Assembly: GCA_944384985.1 (NCBI GenBank)
Contig: CALWVM010000015.1
Location: 1 to 48,941, forward strand
Direction: 5' to 3'
Length of the DNA stretch: 48,941 nucleotides
DNA from: an uncultured Clostridia bacterium
GTDB taxonomy: Bacteria > Bacillota > Clostridia > Oscillospirales > Acutalibacteraceae
Shown: positions 16,294 through 24,945 of the stretch, in pieces
How positions within the stretch are numbered: the first letter of the stretch is position 1
Layout of the letters: each line of letters starts with the position of its first letter
The notes under the pieces: model-generated
Database searches by the model: none
Told to the model about the DNA's origin: nothing
What the model saw: the letters and a program-made list of their open reading frames with translations, nothing else
Position numbers and translations under genes: made by a program

Positions 16294-17793
16294 ATGGCAA
16301 AAGTTGCAAAAAATCTGCGCCGGCTGCGGACGGACTGCGGTATGACGCAGGCACAGCTGGCGGAAAAAATGCATATCACGCGACAGGCAATCTCGAATTG
16401 GGAAAACGACAAGACCCAGCCCGACATCGACGCACTCGTGCGGCTCTCCGAGATCCTGAATACAGAGATCGAGGCGCTCATCTACGGCAAACGCCGACAT
16501 GTCGGTACGGACGAACAGCGCCCGGATTACCGTATCCGCGTGGTGCTCGGGGTGCTTGGCTCTTTGTTTGTGGGCATTGGGCTTATGCTGATCTTTTTCA
16601 ACTTCTGGCGCGACTTCCCCGTGGGGCTCCAAGCGTCGTTCGCGGTGCTGCCGATCCTGCTTGGGCAAGGGTTTGCAGTTTATGTTTATCTCAAACAACA
16701 GAAAAGCGTTTTGTTCCGCGAAAGTGCTGCGATCCTCTGGTGTGTCGGCGTGGTCTCCAGCGTGGCGCTTGTAAACAGCGTGTTTGACATCCACTGCGGC
16801 TTTATGAATTGTCTGCTTTTAGACATTATACTCTGTCTGCCCGTTCTATGGCTGTTTCGGGCAGTGTCTCCCCTTGCGCCGTATCTGTACATGGTTATCC
16901 ACTGGTCGTCACAGGCAAACACGGTAGAATTCTTTGCTGCGCTTTTGCTGCTGGCCGGTGGGGTGCTGCTGCCGCTGGTGCTTCACAAAAACAAAGCGGA
17001 TGTACGGTATAAATTTTCCGTCTGGATCTCCACAATCGGTGCTGTGGTCTTTTATGGAACGCAAGTCGCAGTAAAAGTCGAATCTTCTGACTTTTTGCTG
17101 TTTCTGCTGCCTATTTTTGCGGCGTTTCTGCTTTGGGACAACAATCTGGAATTTTCCAGACCGTTTGCTCCCATCGGTCTTTTTGGCGGAACGGCGTGTC
17201 TCCTGTTTTACTCCTTTATAGCATGGGATTACCTTTCACCGTCCATCAGCTGGTGGTCAAACAGTTCCATTGCAGAGCTTCTCTCCGACACAAAGCTTTA
17301 TATCCCGCAATTTCCTGCATTTACAGAAAACCTCGGACTGTATGCCATCATCCTTCTTTCTGTCGTAATCGTTGGGTTTTGTGCTTTCCTGCGGCGAGAA
17401 GATCTGGAGGATGAGCTGCTGACCATCTTGCAGGCGGCATTTCTTTGCGGCGCGTTTGTCATTGGACTGTTCGGCACGGTATTTTCTGCAACTAATTTCA
17501 TCGCCTTTATGCTCATCGCGGTGATTGGTTTCGGTGTGGTGCTGCTTCTGACCGGGGCGCGCACCATGCGGTTGACGTATGTAAATCTCGGAATGATCCT
17601 GCTGTTTACCCAGTGCTTTTTCCTGTTACAGACGTTCACAGTCAATATTCTGCTCGTCGGGTTGGCCTTTGTGGCGTTCGGCGCGTTGCTGATCGGCATC
17701 AACGTCAAAATGGCACGCGATAAAAAAGAAGTGCTGGAAATGGAACGCCTGCAAGCCGAGGCAGACGAGGTGGAAACGGAGGAGGAACAATGA
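16294..17793 (+). CDS. HTH (XRE) regulator fused to DUF2157-like membrane protein
   Basis: 499 residues. The first 65 are a Cro/CI-type helix-turn-helix (MTQAQLAEKMHITRQAISNWE). The rest is a polytopic membrane region with roughly twelve hydrophobic segments (about 85-480) resembling the DUF2157 predicted membrane family, and a short acidic tail (LQAEADEVETEEEQ). A DNA-binding head on a many-helix membrane body suggests signal reading in the envelope coupled to transcription, or sequestering of the regulator at the membrane (inference). ATG 16294 has AAAGGAGGT six bases upstream; an earlier ATG at 16261 lacks one. The next gene overlaps its stop (ATGA), so the two products are probably made in a fixed ratio and act together. 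Confidence 0.8.
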   Translation: MAKVAKNLRRLRTDCGMTQAQLAEKMHITRQAISNWENDKTQPDIDALVRLSEILNTEIEALIYGKRRHVGTDEQRPDYRIRVVLGVLGSLFVGIGLMLIFFNFWRDFPVGLQASFAVLPILLGQGFAVYVYLKQQKSVLFRESAAILWCVGVVSSVALVNSVFDIHCGFMNCLLLDIILCLPVLWLFRAVSPLAPYLYMVIHWSSQANTVEFFAALLLLAGGVLLPLVLHKNKADVRYKFSVWISTIGAVVFYGTQVAVKVESSDFLLFLLPIFAAFLLWDNNLEFSRPFAPIGLFGGTACLLFYSFIAWDYLSPSISWWSNSSIAELLSDTKLYIPQFPAFTENLGLYAIILLSVVIVGFCAFLRREDLEDELLTILQAAFLCGAFVIGLFGTVFSATNFIAFMLIAVIGFGVVLLLTGARTMRLTYVNLGMILLFTQCFFLLQTFTVNILLVGLAFVAFGALLIGINVKMARDKKEVLEMERLQAEADEVETEEEQ

Positions 17794-18389
17794 AGCGAAA
17801 ACTGCTTTTTGCAGCGCTGTGCGCCGTGATTGTATTACAGCTATCAGCCGTTGCAGGCTTTATCACTTATTATGAAAACTTAGACAGCAAAATCGAAACA
17901 CAAGGCACAGAATACCGTTTCCGTGTGCGGTTGAATTCAGTGGATCCGGATGGCACGATCCACTTTTTCACAGAACATGACCTGCTCAAATATGACTATT
18001 ATTTTTCCGGTGATTCAGCCAGTGCAAAGGCAGTCCAGCTAAACGTGGGAGCGGATGGATTTGCAAGTTTTGGCAGCCGGTTGGACAACGTACCGAAGGA
18101 AGGCGACTATTTGCTGCTGAATCGGCCGAACGCGTTTCCAAACAAGACAGAATACGCTTCCGGAAATACTGCGCTGTATTCCCCGACAAATTTCAATCTG
18201 CTTTCCTATTATTCGAAGATGTCATGGAATGGCGACGCCCAATTTGGACAGCCGGAAGCCTATATAACTGTTCGGATCTACCGCGGGCACGCTGTGGTCA
18301 CGGGGATGTATATTGGCGGGGAAGACGTGCGAACGCTGGATGCGCTGCCAAAGCCTATTCCTGTTACAGGTGAGCAGGAAACTGCTTGA
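17790..18389 (+). CDS. GDYXXLXY domain protein
   Basis: 199 residues. The N-terminus is a signal-anchor or signal peptide (KRKLLFAALCAVIVLQLSAV), so the bulk lies outside the membrane. GDYLLLNR at about residue 110 matches the signature of the GDYXXLXY family, whose members are typically encoded beside DUF2157 membrane proteins. That is the case here, with start and stop overlapping by four bases. A second family-like element, ITVRIYRGHAVVTGMYIGGED, is near the C-terminus. Function is unknown. Its coupling to the HTH-DUF2157 gene suggests it is the external sensor or ligand-binding half of that protein (inference). A terminator follows at 18408. Confidence 0.8.
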   Translation: MKRKLLFAALCAVIVLQLSAVAGFITYYENLDSKIETQGTEYRFRVRLNSVDPDGTIHFFTEHDLLKYDYYFSGDSASAKAVQLNVGADGFASFGSRLDNVPKEGDYLLLNRPNAFPNKTEYASGNTALYSPTNFNLLSYYSKMSWNGDAQFGQPEAYITVRIYRGHAVVTGMYIGGEDVRTLDALPKPIPVTGEQETA

Positions 18390-18407
18390 CCCTTTCCCCT
18401 TTCAAAG

Positions 18408-18438
18408 CAAAAGCCGCTGCAAAATGCAGCGGCTTTTG
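18408..18438. terminator. Bidirectional terminator between convergent genes
   Basis: Perfect 13-bp stem (18408-18420 with 18426-18438) with a 5-nt loop. The ends are TTTTG one way and CAAAA the other. It lies between the converging GDYXXLXY gene and the decarboxylase pair, and probably serves both. Confidence 0.8.
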
Positions 18439-18456
18439 TTTATCAAATACAGGTGC

Positions 18457-18621
18457 TTATTTTCCTGCGTCGTCTTTTTTCTTATCCTTTTTGGGGCGGC
18501 TCGTCGCCTTATTGAGGATATAAATGCAAAGGATGATGATCCCCGTAACGATGAAGATACCGACAAGGCCTTTTGCCATGATCGGCAGTGTTTGCAAAAA
18601 CAGATCCACATTGATGCCCAT
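18457..18621 (-). CDS. Mini gamma-like subunit of a Na+-pumping decarboxylase
   Basis: A 54-residue protein: a short N-terminal amphipathic part (MGINVDLFLQTL), one membrane helix (about 18-37, GLVGIFIVTGIIILCIYIL) and a charged lysine-rich tail (RPKKDKKKDDAGK). This single-helix plus charged-tail layout is that of OadG-type gamma subunits, although those usually have 75-120 residues. It begins four bases after the stop of the beta subunit gene, and GAGG in the last codons of that gene gives the ribosome site for ATG 18621. OadG proteins bind Zn and assemble alpha with beta; the tail here lacks the His residues, so only the anchoring role is supported. Real-gene status rests on position, ribosome site and layout. 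Confidence 0.7.
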   Translation of the reverse strand: MGINVDLFLQTLPIMAKGLVGIFIVTGIIILCIYILNKATSRPKKDKKKDDAGK

Positions 18622-18625
18622 ACAT

Positions 18626-19759
18626 TTACCTCGCAATCAGATTCAAAATCAAACCGCCCGCAATGACCGAAGCGATCTGGCCCGAGACGTTAACGCCGAT
18701 GGAGTGCATCAGCAGGAAGTTCTGCTTGTCCTCCGCAAGCCCCATCTTATGCACAACGCGCGCGGACATGGGGAACGCCGAAATACCGGAAGCGCCGATC
18801 ATCGGGTTGATTTTCTTCTTCAAGAACAGGTTCAGGAATTTGGCGAAGAGCACACCGCCCGCGGTGTCGAAAATGAATGCGACAAGGCCGAGTGCAAGGA
18901 TCAGCAGGGTCTGCGGGTTGAGGAAGGCGTCTGCCTGCATACGCGCTGCGATCGTGATGCCGAGAAGCAGGGTGATGAGGTTTGCAAGCACATTCTGTGC
19001 TGTATCGGACAGGGAATTGAGCACGCCGCACTCGCGAATGAGGTTGCCGAACATCAGGAAACCGATGAGCGCGACCGCCTTGGGGGCGAAGATGCCCGTA
19101 ATCATTGTGACGATGATCGGGAACAGGATGCGTGTCGTCTTGGAAACCTCTTTTTGTTCATACGGCATACGGATGAGGCGTTCTTTCTTGGTGGTCAGCA
19201 GCTTGATGACAGGCGGCTGGACGATTGGGACGAGCGCCATATAGGAGTATGCCGCGACAATGATGGCGCCGAGGTAATTGGACTCGAAGTAGTTGGCAAC
19301 GTAAATCGATGTGGGGCCGTCCGCCGCGCCGATGATGGCGATGGATGCCGCGTCCTTGAGGTCAAAGCCGAACAGCGCCGCCATGCTCAAGGTAAAGAAG
19401 ATGCCGAACTGCGCCGCTGCGCCGAAAAGCATCAGCTTTGGGTTCGTCAGAAGCGGCCCGAAATCGATCATCGCACCGATGCCGACGAACAGCAATAACG
19501 GGAACAGCTCGTTGGCAATACCGGAATCAAACAAGAGATCGATTACGCCAACCTCATCCCCACGGGTAATCACACCCGAAAGCGGCAGGTTGACCAGAAT
19601 CGCGCCGAAGCCCATGGGCAAAAGGAGGGTCGGCTCCATATCCTTTTTTACGGCGAGATAGATGAGGATGCCGCCGATCACCCACATGATGACCTGCTTG
19701 ATGTCAAGATTGACAAAATTACCAAACAGGGGTTCCAAGAATTGTGTAATGCTTTCCAT
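18626..19759 (-). CDS. oadB: Sodium ion-translocating decarboxylase beta subunit
   Basis: 377 residues, the usual length. It is the integral-membrane beta subunit that decarboxylates carboxybiotin and pumps Na+ outward in oxaloacetate, methylmalonyl-CoA or glutaconyl-CoA decarboxylase complexes. Recognisable stretches are GVGIGAMIDFGPLL-type (92-105 region), IAIIGAADGPTSIYVA, and SGISAFPMSARVVHKMG near the end, all characteristic of OadB/GcdB/MmdB. Sequence alone does not decide which decarboxylase it serves. No carboxyltransferase (alpha) or biotin carrier gene lies within this window, so these partners must be elsewhere. It is followed by the mini gamma-like gene. GGGAGAG precedes ATG 19759, with a good promoter upstream. 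Confidence 0.93.
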   Translation of the reverse strand: MESITQFLEPLFGNFVNLDIKQVIMWVIGGILIYLAVKKDMEPTLLLPMGFGAILVNLPLSGVITRGDEVGVIDLLFDSGIANELFPLLLFVGIGAMIDFGPLLTNPKLMLFGAAAQFGIFFTLSMAALFGFDLKDAASIAIIGAADGPTSIYVANYFESNYLGAIIVAAYSYMALVPIVQPPVIKLLTTKKERLIRMPYEQKEVSKTTRILFPIIVTMITGIFAPKAVALIGFLMFGNLIRECGVLNSLSDTAQNVLANLITLLLGITIAARMQADAFLNPQTLLILALGLVAFIFDTAGGVLFAKFLNLFLKKKINPMIGASGISAFPMSARVVHKMGLAEDKQNFLLMHSIGVNVSGQIASVIAGGLILNLIAR

Positions 19760-19788
19760 ACATTCTCTCCCTGAACAAATTTGATACC

Positions 19789-19817
19789 ATTATACTAAAA
19801 TCTTCCGAAATTCGCAA
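19789..19817 (-). promoter_or_regulatory. Promoter of the decarboxylase beta-gamma pair
   Basis: On the minus strand TTGCGA (19817-19812), a 17-nt spacer and TATAAT (19794-19789), 29 nt upstream of ATG 19759. Confidence 0.7.
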
Positions 19818-19923
19818 TTCCTTTTTCAGCAAAAGACAGGTTTCTGTTTATTTTCCGCAAAATCCACAAAATCCAGACAAAACAAGTTCCGGATTTCGCA
19901 CAAATTGAAATCTCGCTTGCCCG

Positions 19924-20856
19924 TCAGTCTTCCACCAACGGCGTGGAAAGATACCGGTCGCCGCCGTCGGGCATGACCGCAACAAGCGTCTTGCCTCTGT
20001 TTTCAGGCCGCGCGGCAAGCTGCGCTGCCGCCCACAGTGCCGCGCCCGAGGAAATGCCGACAAACACACCGTCCGATTTTGTCACGGCACGTGCCATTTC
20101 AAACGCCGCTTCATCCGGTACGGCGATGATCTCATCATAAATCGTTGTATCCAATGTCTTGGGCACAAAACCCGCACCGATCCCCTGGATCTTATGCGCG
20201 CCGCTTTTCCCTTCGGAAAGCACGGGTGAACTTTTCGGTTCCACGGCGACTACACGGACAGCGGGATTTTTCTCTTTGAGATATTTCCCCGCGCCCGAGA
20301 GCGTGCCGCCTGTGCCGACGCCTGCAACGAGGATATCGACCTTTCCTTCGGTATCACGGTAGATTTCCGGGCCCGTCGTCTCATAATGTGCCTTTGGGTT
20401 CGCGGGATTCTCAAACTGACCGGCTACGATGCTGTTTTCCGTTTGGCGGTGCAGCTCTTCCGCGCGTTGAATCGCGCCCGCCATGCCCTCACTCCCCGGG
20501 GTGAGCACAAGCTCGGCCCCGTAGGCGCGCATCAATTTTCGGCGCTCCACGCTCATCGTCTCCGGCATGGCGATAACAACTTTATACCCACGCGAAACCG
20601 CCATGGCGCAAAGCCCGATACCGGTGTTGCCGGAGGTCGGCTCAATCACCGTGCCGCCGGGTTTGAGCGCACCGCGCCGCTCGGCATCATCCAGAATCGC
20701 TACGGCAATGCGGTCTTTCGCGCTGCCCGCGGGATTCAGGTATTCCAACTTCAACAGCACGCGCGCCGCAAAGCCGCGTTCGCGCGCGAGGCACACCGGC
20801 TCAAACAGCGGGGTATTGCCGACAAGCTGCGCGAGATTCTGATAGATTTTTGACAT
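19924..20856 (-). CDS. cysK: Cysteine synthase (O-acetylserine sulfhydrylase)
   Basis: 310 residues. It makes cysteine from O-acetylserine and sulfide with pyridoxal phosphate. Lys47 in NPAGSAKDR forms the Schiff base; TSGNTGIGL (about 69-77) is the substrate-binding loop; [15 protein letters not shown] binds the cofactor phosphate; and GISSGAAL is near the C-terminus. All expected elements are present at normal length. AAGGAG precedes ATG 20856, and a promoter lies 65 nt further upstream. I saw no T-box or other leader structure. It is monocistronic; no cysE is adjacent. Cystathionine beta-synthase-like activity cannot be excluded, but the length (no CBS domains) favours CysK. Confidence 0.95.
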   Translation of the reverse strand: MSKIYQNLAQLVGNTPLFEPVCLARERGFAARVLLKLEYLNPAGSAKDRIAVAILDDAERRGALKPGGTVIEPTSGNTGIGLCAMAVSRGYKVVIAMPETMSVERRKLMRAYGAELVLTPGSEGMAGAIQRAEELHRQTENSIVAGQFENPANPKAHYETTGPEIYRDTEGKVDILVAGVGTGGTLSGAGKYLKEKNPAVRVVAVEPKSSPVLSEGKSGAHKIQGIGAGFVPKTLDTTIYDEIIAVPDEAAFEMARAVTKSDGVFVGISSGAALWAAAQLAARPENRGKTLVAVMPDGGDRYLSTPLVED

Positions 20857-20920
20857 CGAACCACTCCTTAGCTAAGATCGTCTCGGTGCGGATTCACCAA
20901 GTAAAATATTTCCGCAAAGC

Positions 20921-20949
20921 ACGATACCACAGGCGGGCGGGTTTGTCAA
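20921..20949 (-). promoter_or_regulatory. Promoter of cysK
   Basis: On the minus strand a perfect TTGACA (20949-20944), a 17-nt spacer and TATCGT (20926-20921). Confidence 0.65.
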
Positions 20950-21012
20950 CCGACGGCGCGTGCGATACGATGGAATTTGTAAAATAAATATGCATTTCGT
21001 CTAATAAATCAG

Positions 21013-21041
21013 TTGACGAACCCATGTTTTTGTTTTATAAT
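21013..21041 (+). promoter_or_regulatory. Promoter of the first GPH symporter
   Basis: TTGACG (21013-21018), a 17-nt spacer and TATAAT (21036-21041), 32 nt before ATG 21074. It diverges from the cysK promoter. Confidence 0.82.
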
Positions 21042-21073
21042 TATAGTATTGCCAATTTGAAAGGAGAAACCAG

Positions 21074-22588
21074 ATGAAAATCGACGCTTTGCTGCATAAG
21101 GTTTACGGCACTACGCCCGGTAAAGGATTGCAGCCAAAGGAAGCCATTGCTTACGCTGTGGCGGGGTTCGGTCAGAACTTCATCTGCACCATCATCGGTT
21201 CGTATTTGACGATCTTTATGACGGATGCGCTGTTGTTTGGTTCTGCCGATGTTACAATAGGCGGGATTTCAGGTGCGATGGCGGTTGCCTACCTGATGCT
21301 CGGAACACGTATTTTTGATGCGTGCAACGACCCGATCATGGGTTCCATCGTGGACAAAACGCGGACAAAATACGGGAAATGCCGCCCGTATTTGAAGTGG
21401 ATGGCGATCCCGATCGCCATTATGACGCTGTTGTGCTTCAACCCGTTTGTGGAAGCAGGCGCTCTGCGTACGTTCGTCTATATTGCTGTTGTATATGTGA
21501 TCTGGTCCGTTGTCTACACGGTGGTCGACGTCCCCTATTGGGCGTTGTCGAGCAGTATGACGAACGATACCATTGTTCGCGGCAACCTGCTGACCGTCAC
21601 CCGTCTTGTCTGCACCCTCGGCGCGGGCATTGTTACGGTCGGCGTGCCCTTTATTACGGATCTTGTCACAAAAAAATATAAAGACCCCGAAACCAGCACA
21701 GTGCTGCCCGAGTTTATCTATGACAATGCAAACGCCTTAAAATGGACCTATTTCATCTGCGCGGTTGTGTTTACGGTCGTTGCCATCCCGATGTTCTACT
21801 ATGGGTTCAAGAACACCAAAGAGCGCATTAAATCTTTGGAAAACCCGCCGAGCCTCGGGCACAACCTGAAGCTCCTTTTCAAGAACCGCGAACTGATGCT
21901 GATCGTGATTTCCGGCATTTTGGGCGGCGCGCGCATGGTCTACACCTACACAGGCGGTCTGTATTTTGCGCGCTACGTCCTGCACAATGACAGCTGGTAC
22001 TCTCTGATCACCCTGCTTGTTGTCCCCGGCGGTCTGGTCGCCTCGCTCCTTGTGCCGTGGATGACCAAGAAATTCACGAAAAAGTGGGCATACATCTACG
22101 TACATATCCTTGGTGCGGTCGTCATGTTTGCCATGTACTTCATCGGCTATGATGCGCCTTGGAAATTGATCGTTTGCGCCATCGGGCTTGTGCTTTTGGG
22201 CATCCCGCAGGGCGCGAACAACATCCTTTCCTATGCGATGATCGGCGATACGGTCGACTACCTTGAGTGGAAGACCGGCGAACGTGCGGAAGGCATTTGC
22301 TTTGCTATGCAAACGCTCATGAACAAGATCGGTATGGCGGTCGGCGCCTTCATCGGTGTGTTCTCTTATGACTGGGCGGGCATCAACCCGACGGCAGCGA
22401 ACGGCGTTTACATTACCGCACAAGGTGAGCAGACATTGTGGAACCTTCTGGTGCTTTCCGGTGCGTTGAGCATGGTCGGTACGATCATCCCCATCCTGTT
22501 CTACCGCCTGACGGAAAAGAGACAGCAGGAAATGGTCAAGGAGATCGCCGAACGCAAAGCCGCACAAGGCGAGCAAGAGGCAGAATAA
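21074..22588 (+). CDS. GPH family (glycoside-pentoside-hexuronide) symporter
   Basis: A 504-residue carrier of the major facilitator superfamily, GPH/MelB type, with about twelve membrane segments. Visible marks are FDACNDPIMGSIVDKTRTKYGKCRP, cut here as DPIMGSIVDKTRT and GKCRPY (the cation/sugar site and motif A of MelB-like carriers, about 85-110), WSVVYTVVDVPYWAL, and MIGDTVDYLEWKTGERAEG in the second half. It probably imports a glycoside or uronide with Na+ or H+; the substrate is unknown. The long C-terminal tail is rich in Glu and Lys. AAAGGAG precedes ATG 21074. It has its own promoter and terminator. A paralogue follows at 22732. No glycoside hydrolase is adjacent, so the neighbourhood does not reveal the sugar. 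Confidence 0.88.
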   Translation: MKIDALLHKVYGTTPGKGLQPKEAIAYAVAGFGQNFICTIIGSYLTIFMTDALLFGSADVTIGGISGAMAVAYLMLGTRIFDACNDPIMGSIVDKTRTKYGKCRPYLKWMAIPIAIMTLLCFNPFVEAGALRTFVYIAVVYVIWSVVYTVVDVPYWALSSSMTNDTIVRGNLLTVTRLVCTLGAGIVTVGVPFITDLVTKKYKDPETSTVLPEFIYDNANALKWTYFICAVVFTVVAIPMFYYGFKNTKERIKSLENPPSLGHNLKLLFKNRELMLIVISGILGGARMVYTYTGGLYFARYVLHNDSWYSLITLLVVPGGLVASLLVPWMTKKFTKKWAYIYVHILGAVVMFAMYFIGYDAPWKLIVCAIGLVLLGIPQGANNILSYAMIGDTVDYLEWKTGERAEGICFAMQTLMNKIGMAVGAFIGVFSYDWAGINPTAANGVYITAQGEQTLWNLLVLSGALSMVGTIIPILFYRLTEKRQQEMVKEIAERKAAQGEQEAE

Positions 22589-22619
22589 ATTTTCTTTTTC
22601 AAATGAAGCATACGAACGG

Positions 22620-22647
22620 GAGCGCCGCAGAAGCGGCGCTCTTTTTT
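22620..22647 (+). terminator. Terminator after the first GPH symporter
   Basis: Perfect 9-bp GC-rich stem (22620-22628 with 22633-22641), an AGAA tetraloop and six Ts (22642-22647). Confidence 0.9.
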
Positions 22648-22668
22648 GCGCTTTTTTGCATGCGCCGG

Positions 22669-22697
22669 TTGACGGAGCAGGAAAAAACAGGTATCAT
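22669..22697 (+). promoter_or_regulatory. Promoter of the second GPH symporter
   Basis: TTGACG (22669-22674), a 17-nt spacer and TATCAT (22692-22697), starting 22 nt after the upstream terminator. Confidence 0.75.
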
Positions 22698-22731
22698 ATA
22701 GAAGTATATTGCTGCAATGGAGGTTTTTGCC

Positions 22732-24150
22732 TTGGAGACCACGAAAACCCGAAAAAATCCCGCGCGCTTCGGGCGCTATATCGGATACGGGATCGGCGCG
22801 GTAGGTTTGGATTTAAGCTACGGTCTGTTTTACTCCTACCTTTCCAAATACCTGACAGATGTACTGCTGATGCCCGCAGCCTTTCTGTTGATCCTCACGC
22901 CGATCGCGCGCATCTGGGACGGTATCAACGACCCGATGATGGGCGTGATCGTTGACCACACCAAAACGCGCATGGGCAAATACCGTCCGTGGATTTTGAT
23001 TGGGACATCCTTAAATGCCATTGTGCTTGCCATGATGTTTACAAATCCCGGCATCTCTCTGGGCTCTGTCTGGATGTATGTGTACGTTGCGGTGATGTAT
23101 GTCATGTGGGGAATGACGAACACCATGGCGGATATCCCCTACTGGAGCATGGTGCCGAGTTTTACGAACGACCCAAACGAGCGCAACATCATTTCGACTA
23201 TTGCGCGCACGTTCAGCGGTATCGGACAGGGCATCATCACGATCTTCACTCCGTATGCGCTGGTGCTTTTGGGCTCTGGGGCAACGGAAGAAGCGCGCAA
23301 AGTCAGCGCACAGGGCTTCAGCCGCTGGGCGATCATCTGTGCGGTGCTGCTGGTGGTATTCGCCGTCATTTGCGTTTCTGTTACCAAAGAACGCCATGTG
23401 ATCTATAACAATGACAAATTCAGCTTCAAAAAGGTATTTGAGGTCGTGCGCAGCAACGACCAGCTGGTCGTCTTTATGATCTTCGCGATGCTCTCAAACG
23501 CGGGCTGGTACCTGACCAGCGGCGTAGGCGCCTATTACTTTGACAACGTGGAAGGCGACATCACAAAGCAGAGCACCTTTGCCACATTCGGTGCGGTCGG
23601 CTCATTTTTAGGGCTGTTTGTCATCCCGCTGATGAGCAAAAAATATACACGCCGCACGATCTACCGCTTCTGTCTGATTATTGTCATCTTCGGCTACATC
23701 GCCATGACGATCTGCGGGCCGGTGCTCCACAACATGCTGCTTTTGAGCCTCGCTTACATCATCGCTTCTATCGGTATCGCATCGATGTTCGTCAACCAGA
23801 CCGTCATGCTCGCCGATATTGTAGATTACGGCGAATACAAGACCGGCAAGCGCAGCGAAAGCACGACCTTTGCCATGAAAGGCTTTTTGCAGAAAATGGC
23901 GTATACCATCCAAACCATAATCATGTTTTCCGGGTTCGGGATCTCCGGCTATGACGGCAACACGAAACTGCAAACGCCGTTTGCGGAAACGACCATCAGT
24001 GTGATGACCTTTGTCATTCCGCCCATTCTGGTGCTGATCTCCTTCCTGGTCTTTTCGAAGAAATACAAACTCTATGGCGAGCTTTCAGAAAAAGTGCTTG
24101 CCTTTGTGAATGCCCGCGATGAAAAGATCGGCAACAAAGAGGAAATTTAA
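22732..24150 (+). CDS. GPH family symporter (second copy)
   Basis: 472 residues with about twelve membrane segments and the same GPH marks as its upstream neighbour: DGINDPMMGVIVDHTKTRMG, then YRPW, MADIPYWSMVPSF, and the second-half ADIVDYGEYKTGKRSES. The two are clearly paralogous but differ throughout, so this is an old duplication or independent acquisition rather than a recent copy. The start I choose is TTG 22732: GGAGG lies eight bases before it, whereas the ATG at 22717 overlaps that very ribosome site. The histidine phosphatase gene begins immediately after its TAA, so the two are co-transcribed. The substrate is unknown. Confidence 0.86.
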   Translation: METTKTRKNPARFGRYIGYGIGAVGLDLSYGLFYSYLSKYLTDVLLMPAAFLLILTPIARIWDGINDPMMGVIVDHTKTRMGKYRPWILIGTSLNAIVLAMMFTNPGISLGSVWMYVYVAVMYVMWGMTNTMADIPYWSMVPSFTNDPNERNIISTIARTFSGIGQGIITIFTPYALVLLGSGATEEARKVSAQGFSRWAIICAVLLVVFAVICVSVTKERHVIYNNDKFSFKKVFEVVRSNDQLVVFMIFAMLSNAGWYLTSGVGAYYFDNVEGDITKQSTFATFGAVGSFLGLFVIPLMSKKYTRRTIYRFCLIIVIFGYIAMTICGPVLHNMLLLSLAYIIASIGIASMFVNQTVMLADIVDYGEYKTGKRSESTTFAMKGFLQKMAYTIQTIIMFSGFGISGYDGNTKLQTPFAETTISVMTFVIPPILVLISFLVFSKKYKLYGELSEKVLAFVNARDEKIGNKEEI

Positions 24151-24879
24151 ATGAGACTCCTGATTATTCGGCACGGCGACCCGGACTACGCCGTGGATTC
24201 ATTAACTGAAAAAGGGCGGCGTGAGGCGGAATTCCTTGCCGAGCGCATGGCGAAAGAAAAAATCGATGCGTTTTACGTTTCGCCCTTAGGCCGTGCGCAG
24301 GATACGGCTGCCTATACGCTCAACGCCGTGCACGCGCAAGCGAAAACGCTCGGCTGGCTGCGGGAATTTCACGCAGTGATCTGGGACAAAACCACCAAAA
24401 GCTTTGGCGGGGCGTGGGATCTGCTCCCCTCCTTTTACACAACCGACGAAGACCTTTTTGATGTGCACCGCTGGGCGGACACAGATTATATGCGCGGCGG
24501 GCTGCGGCTAAAATCAGAATACAGCCGTGTGTGCAAGGGGCTTGACAAGGTTCTGCAACACCACGGTTACGCGCGGCACGGGAATTATTACAAAGCGCTT
24601 GCGCCGAACATGGACACGCTGGCTTTCTTTTGCCATTTCGGCGTGGAATGCGTGATGCTGTCGCACCTGCTGCATGTCTCCCCTGTTGTGCTGTGGCAGG
24701 GCTTTAATGCCGCACCGACCTCGGTGACAACCCTGTATACCGAAGAGCGTGAAGAAGGCATTGCCGTGTTTCGGTGCAGCGCATTCGGCGATACTTCGCA
24801 TTTGTACGTACACGGCGAACCGCCTGCCTTTGCGGGCCGGTTCTGCGAAATGTATTCGAATCAGGATGAGCGTCACTAA
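24151..24879 (+). CDS. Histidine phosphatase (phosphoglycerate mutase-like) family protein
   Basis: 242 residues. The catalytic RHG (Arg7-His8-Gly9, in LLIIRHGDPDY) opens the protein, SPLGRAQDTA supplies the second arginine, and FCHFGVECVMLSHLL the second histidine, so the active site seems complete. Members remove phosphate from varied small molecules through a phosphohistidine; the substrate here is not evident. It starts directly after the stop of the GPH symporter with no spacer, which suggests the two work on the same compound, for example a sugar phosphate formed after uptake (inference). A strong hairpin follows the stop. It differs from true cofactor-dependent mutases in lacking their typical extended N-terminal motif. 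Confidence 0.85.
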   Translation: MRLLIIRHGDPDYAVDSLTEKGRREAEFLAERMAKEKIDAFYVSPLGRAQDTAAYTLNAVHAQAKTLGWLREFHAVIWDKTTKSFGGAWDLLPSFYTTDEDLFDVHRWADTDYMRGGLRLKSEYSRVCKGLDKVLQHHGYARHGNYYKALAPNMDTLAFFCHFGVECVMLSHLLHVSPVVLWQGFNAAPTSVTTLYTEEREEGIAVFRCSAFGDTSHLYVHGEPPAFAGRFCEMYSNQDERH

Positions 24880-24894
24880 ATACGGAAACATAAA

Positions 24895-24930
24895 AAACAC
24901 GCCCTACCGCGTTGCCGGTAGGGCGTGTTT
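24895..24930. terminator. Bidirectional terminator between convergent genes
   Basis: Perfect 15-bp stem (24895-24909 with 24916-24930) with A-rich and T-rich ends. It lies between the histidine phosphatase (plus) and clpE-like (minus) genes, 16 nt from each stop, and can serve both. Confidence 0.88.
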
Positions 24931-24945
24931 ATCTATGCTTTAGAT

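Noticed and set aside
18524-19498. A 324-codon plus-strand frame opposite oadB
   Set aside because: It is antisense to a secure gene, with a very high content of charged residues and no motif.
20857-20960. T-box or other riboswitch leader upstream of cysK
   Set aside because: No T-box sequence (TGGNACCGCG-like) or antiterminator pairing is visible, and the leader is short.
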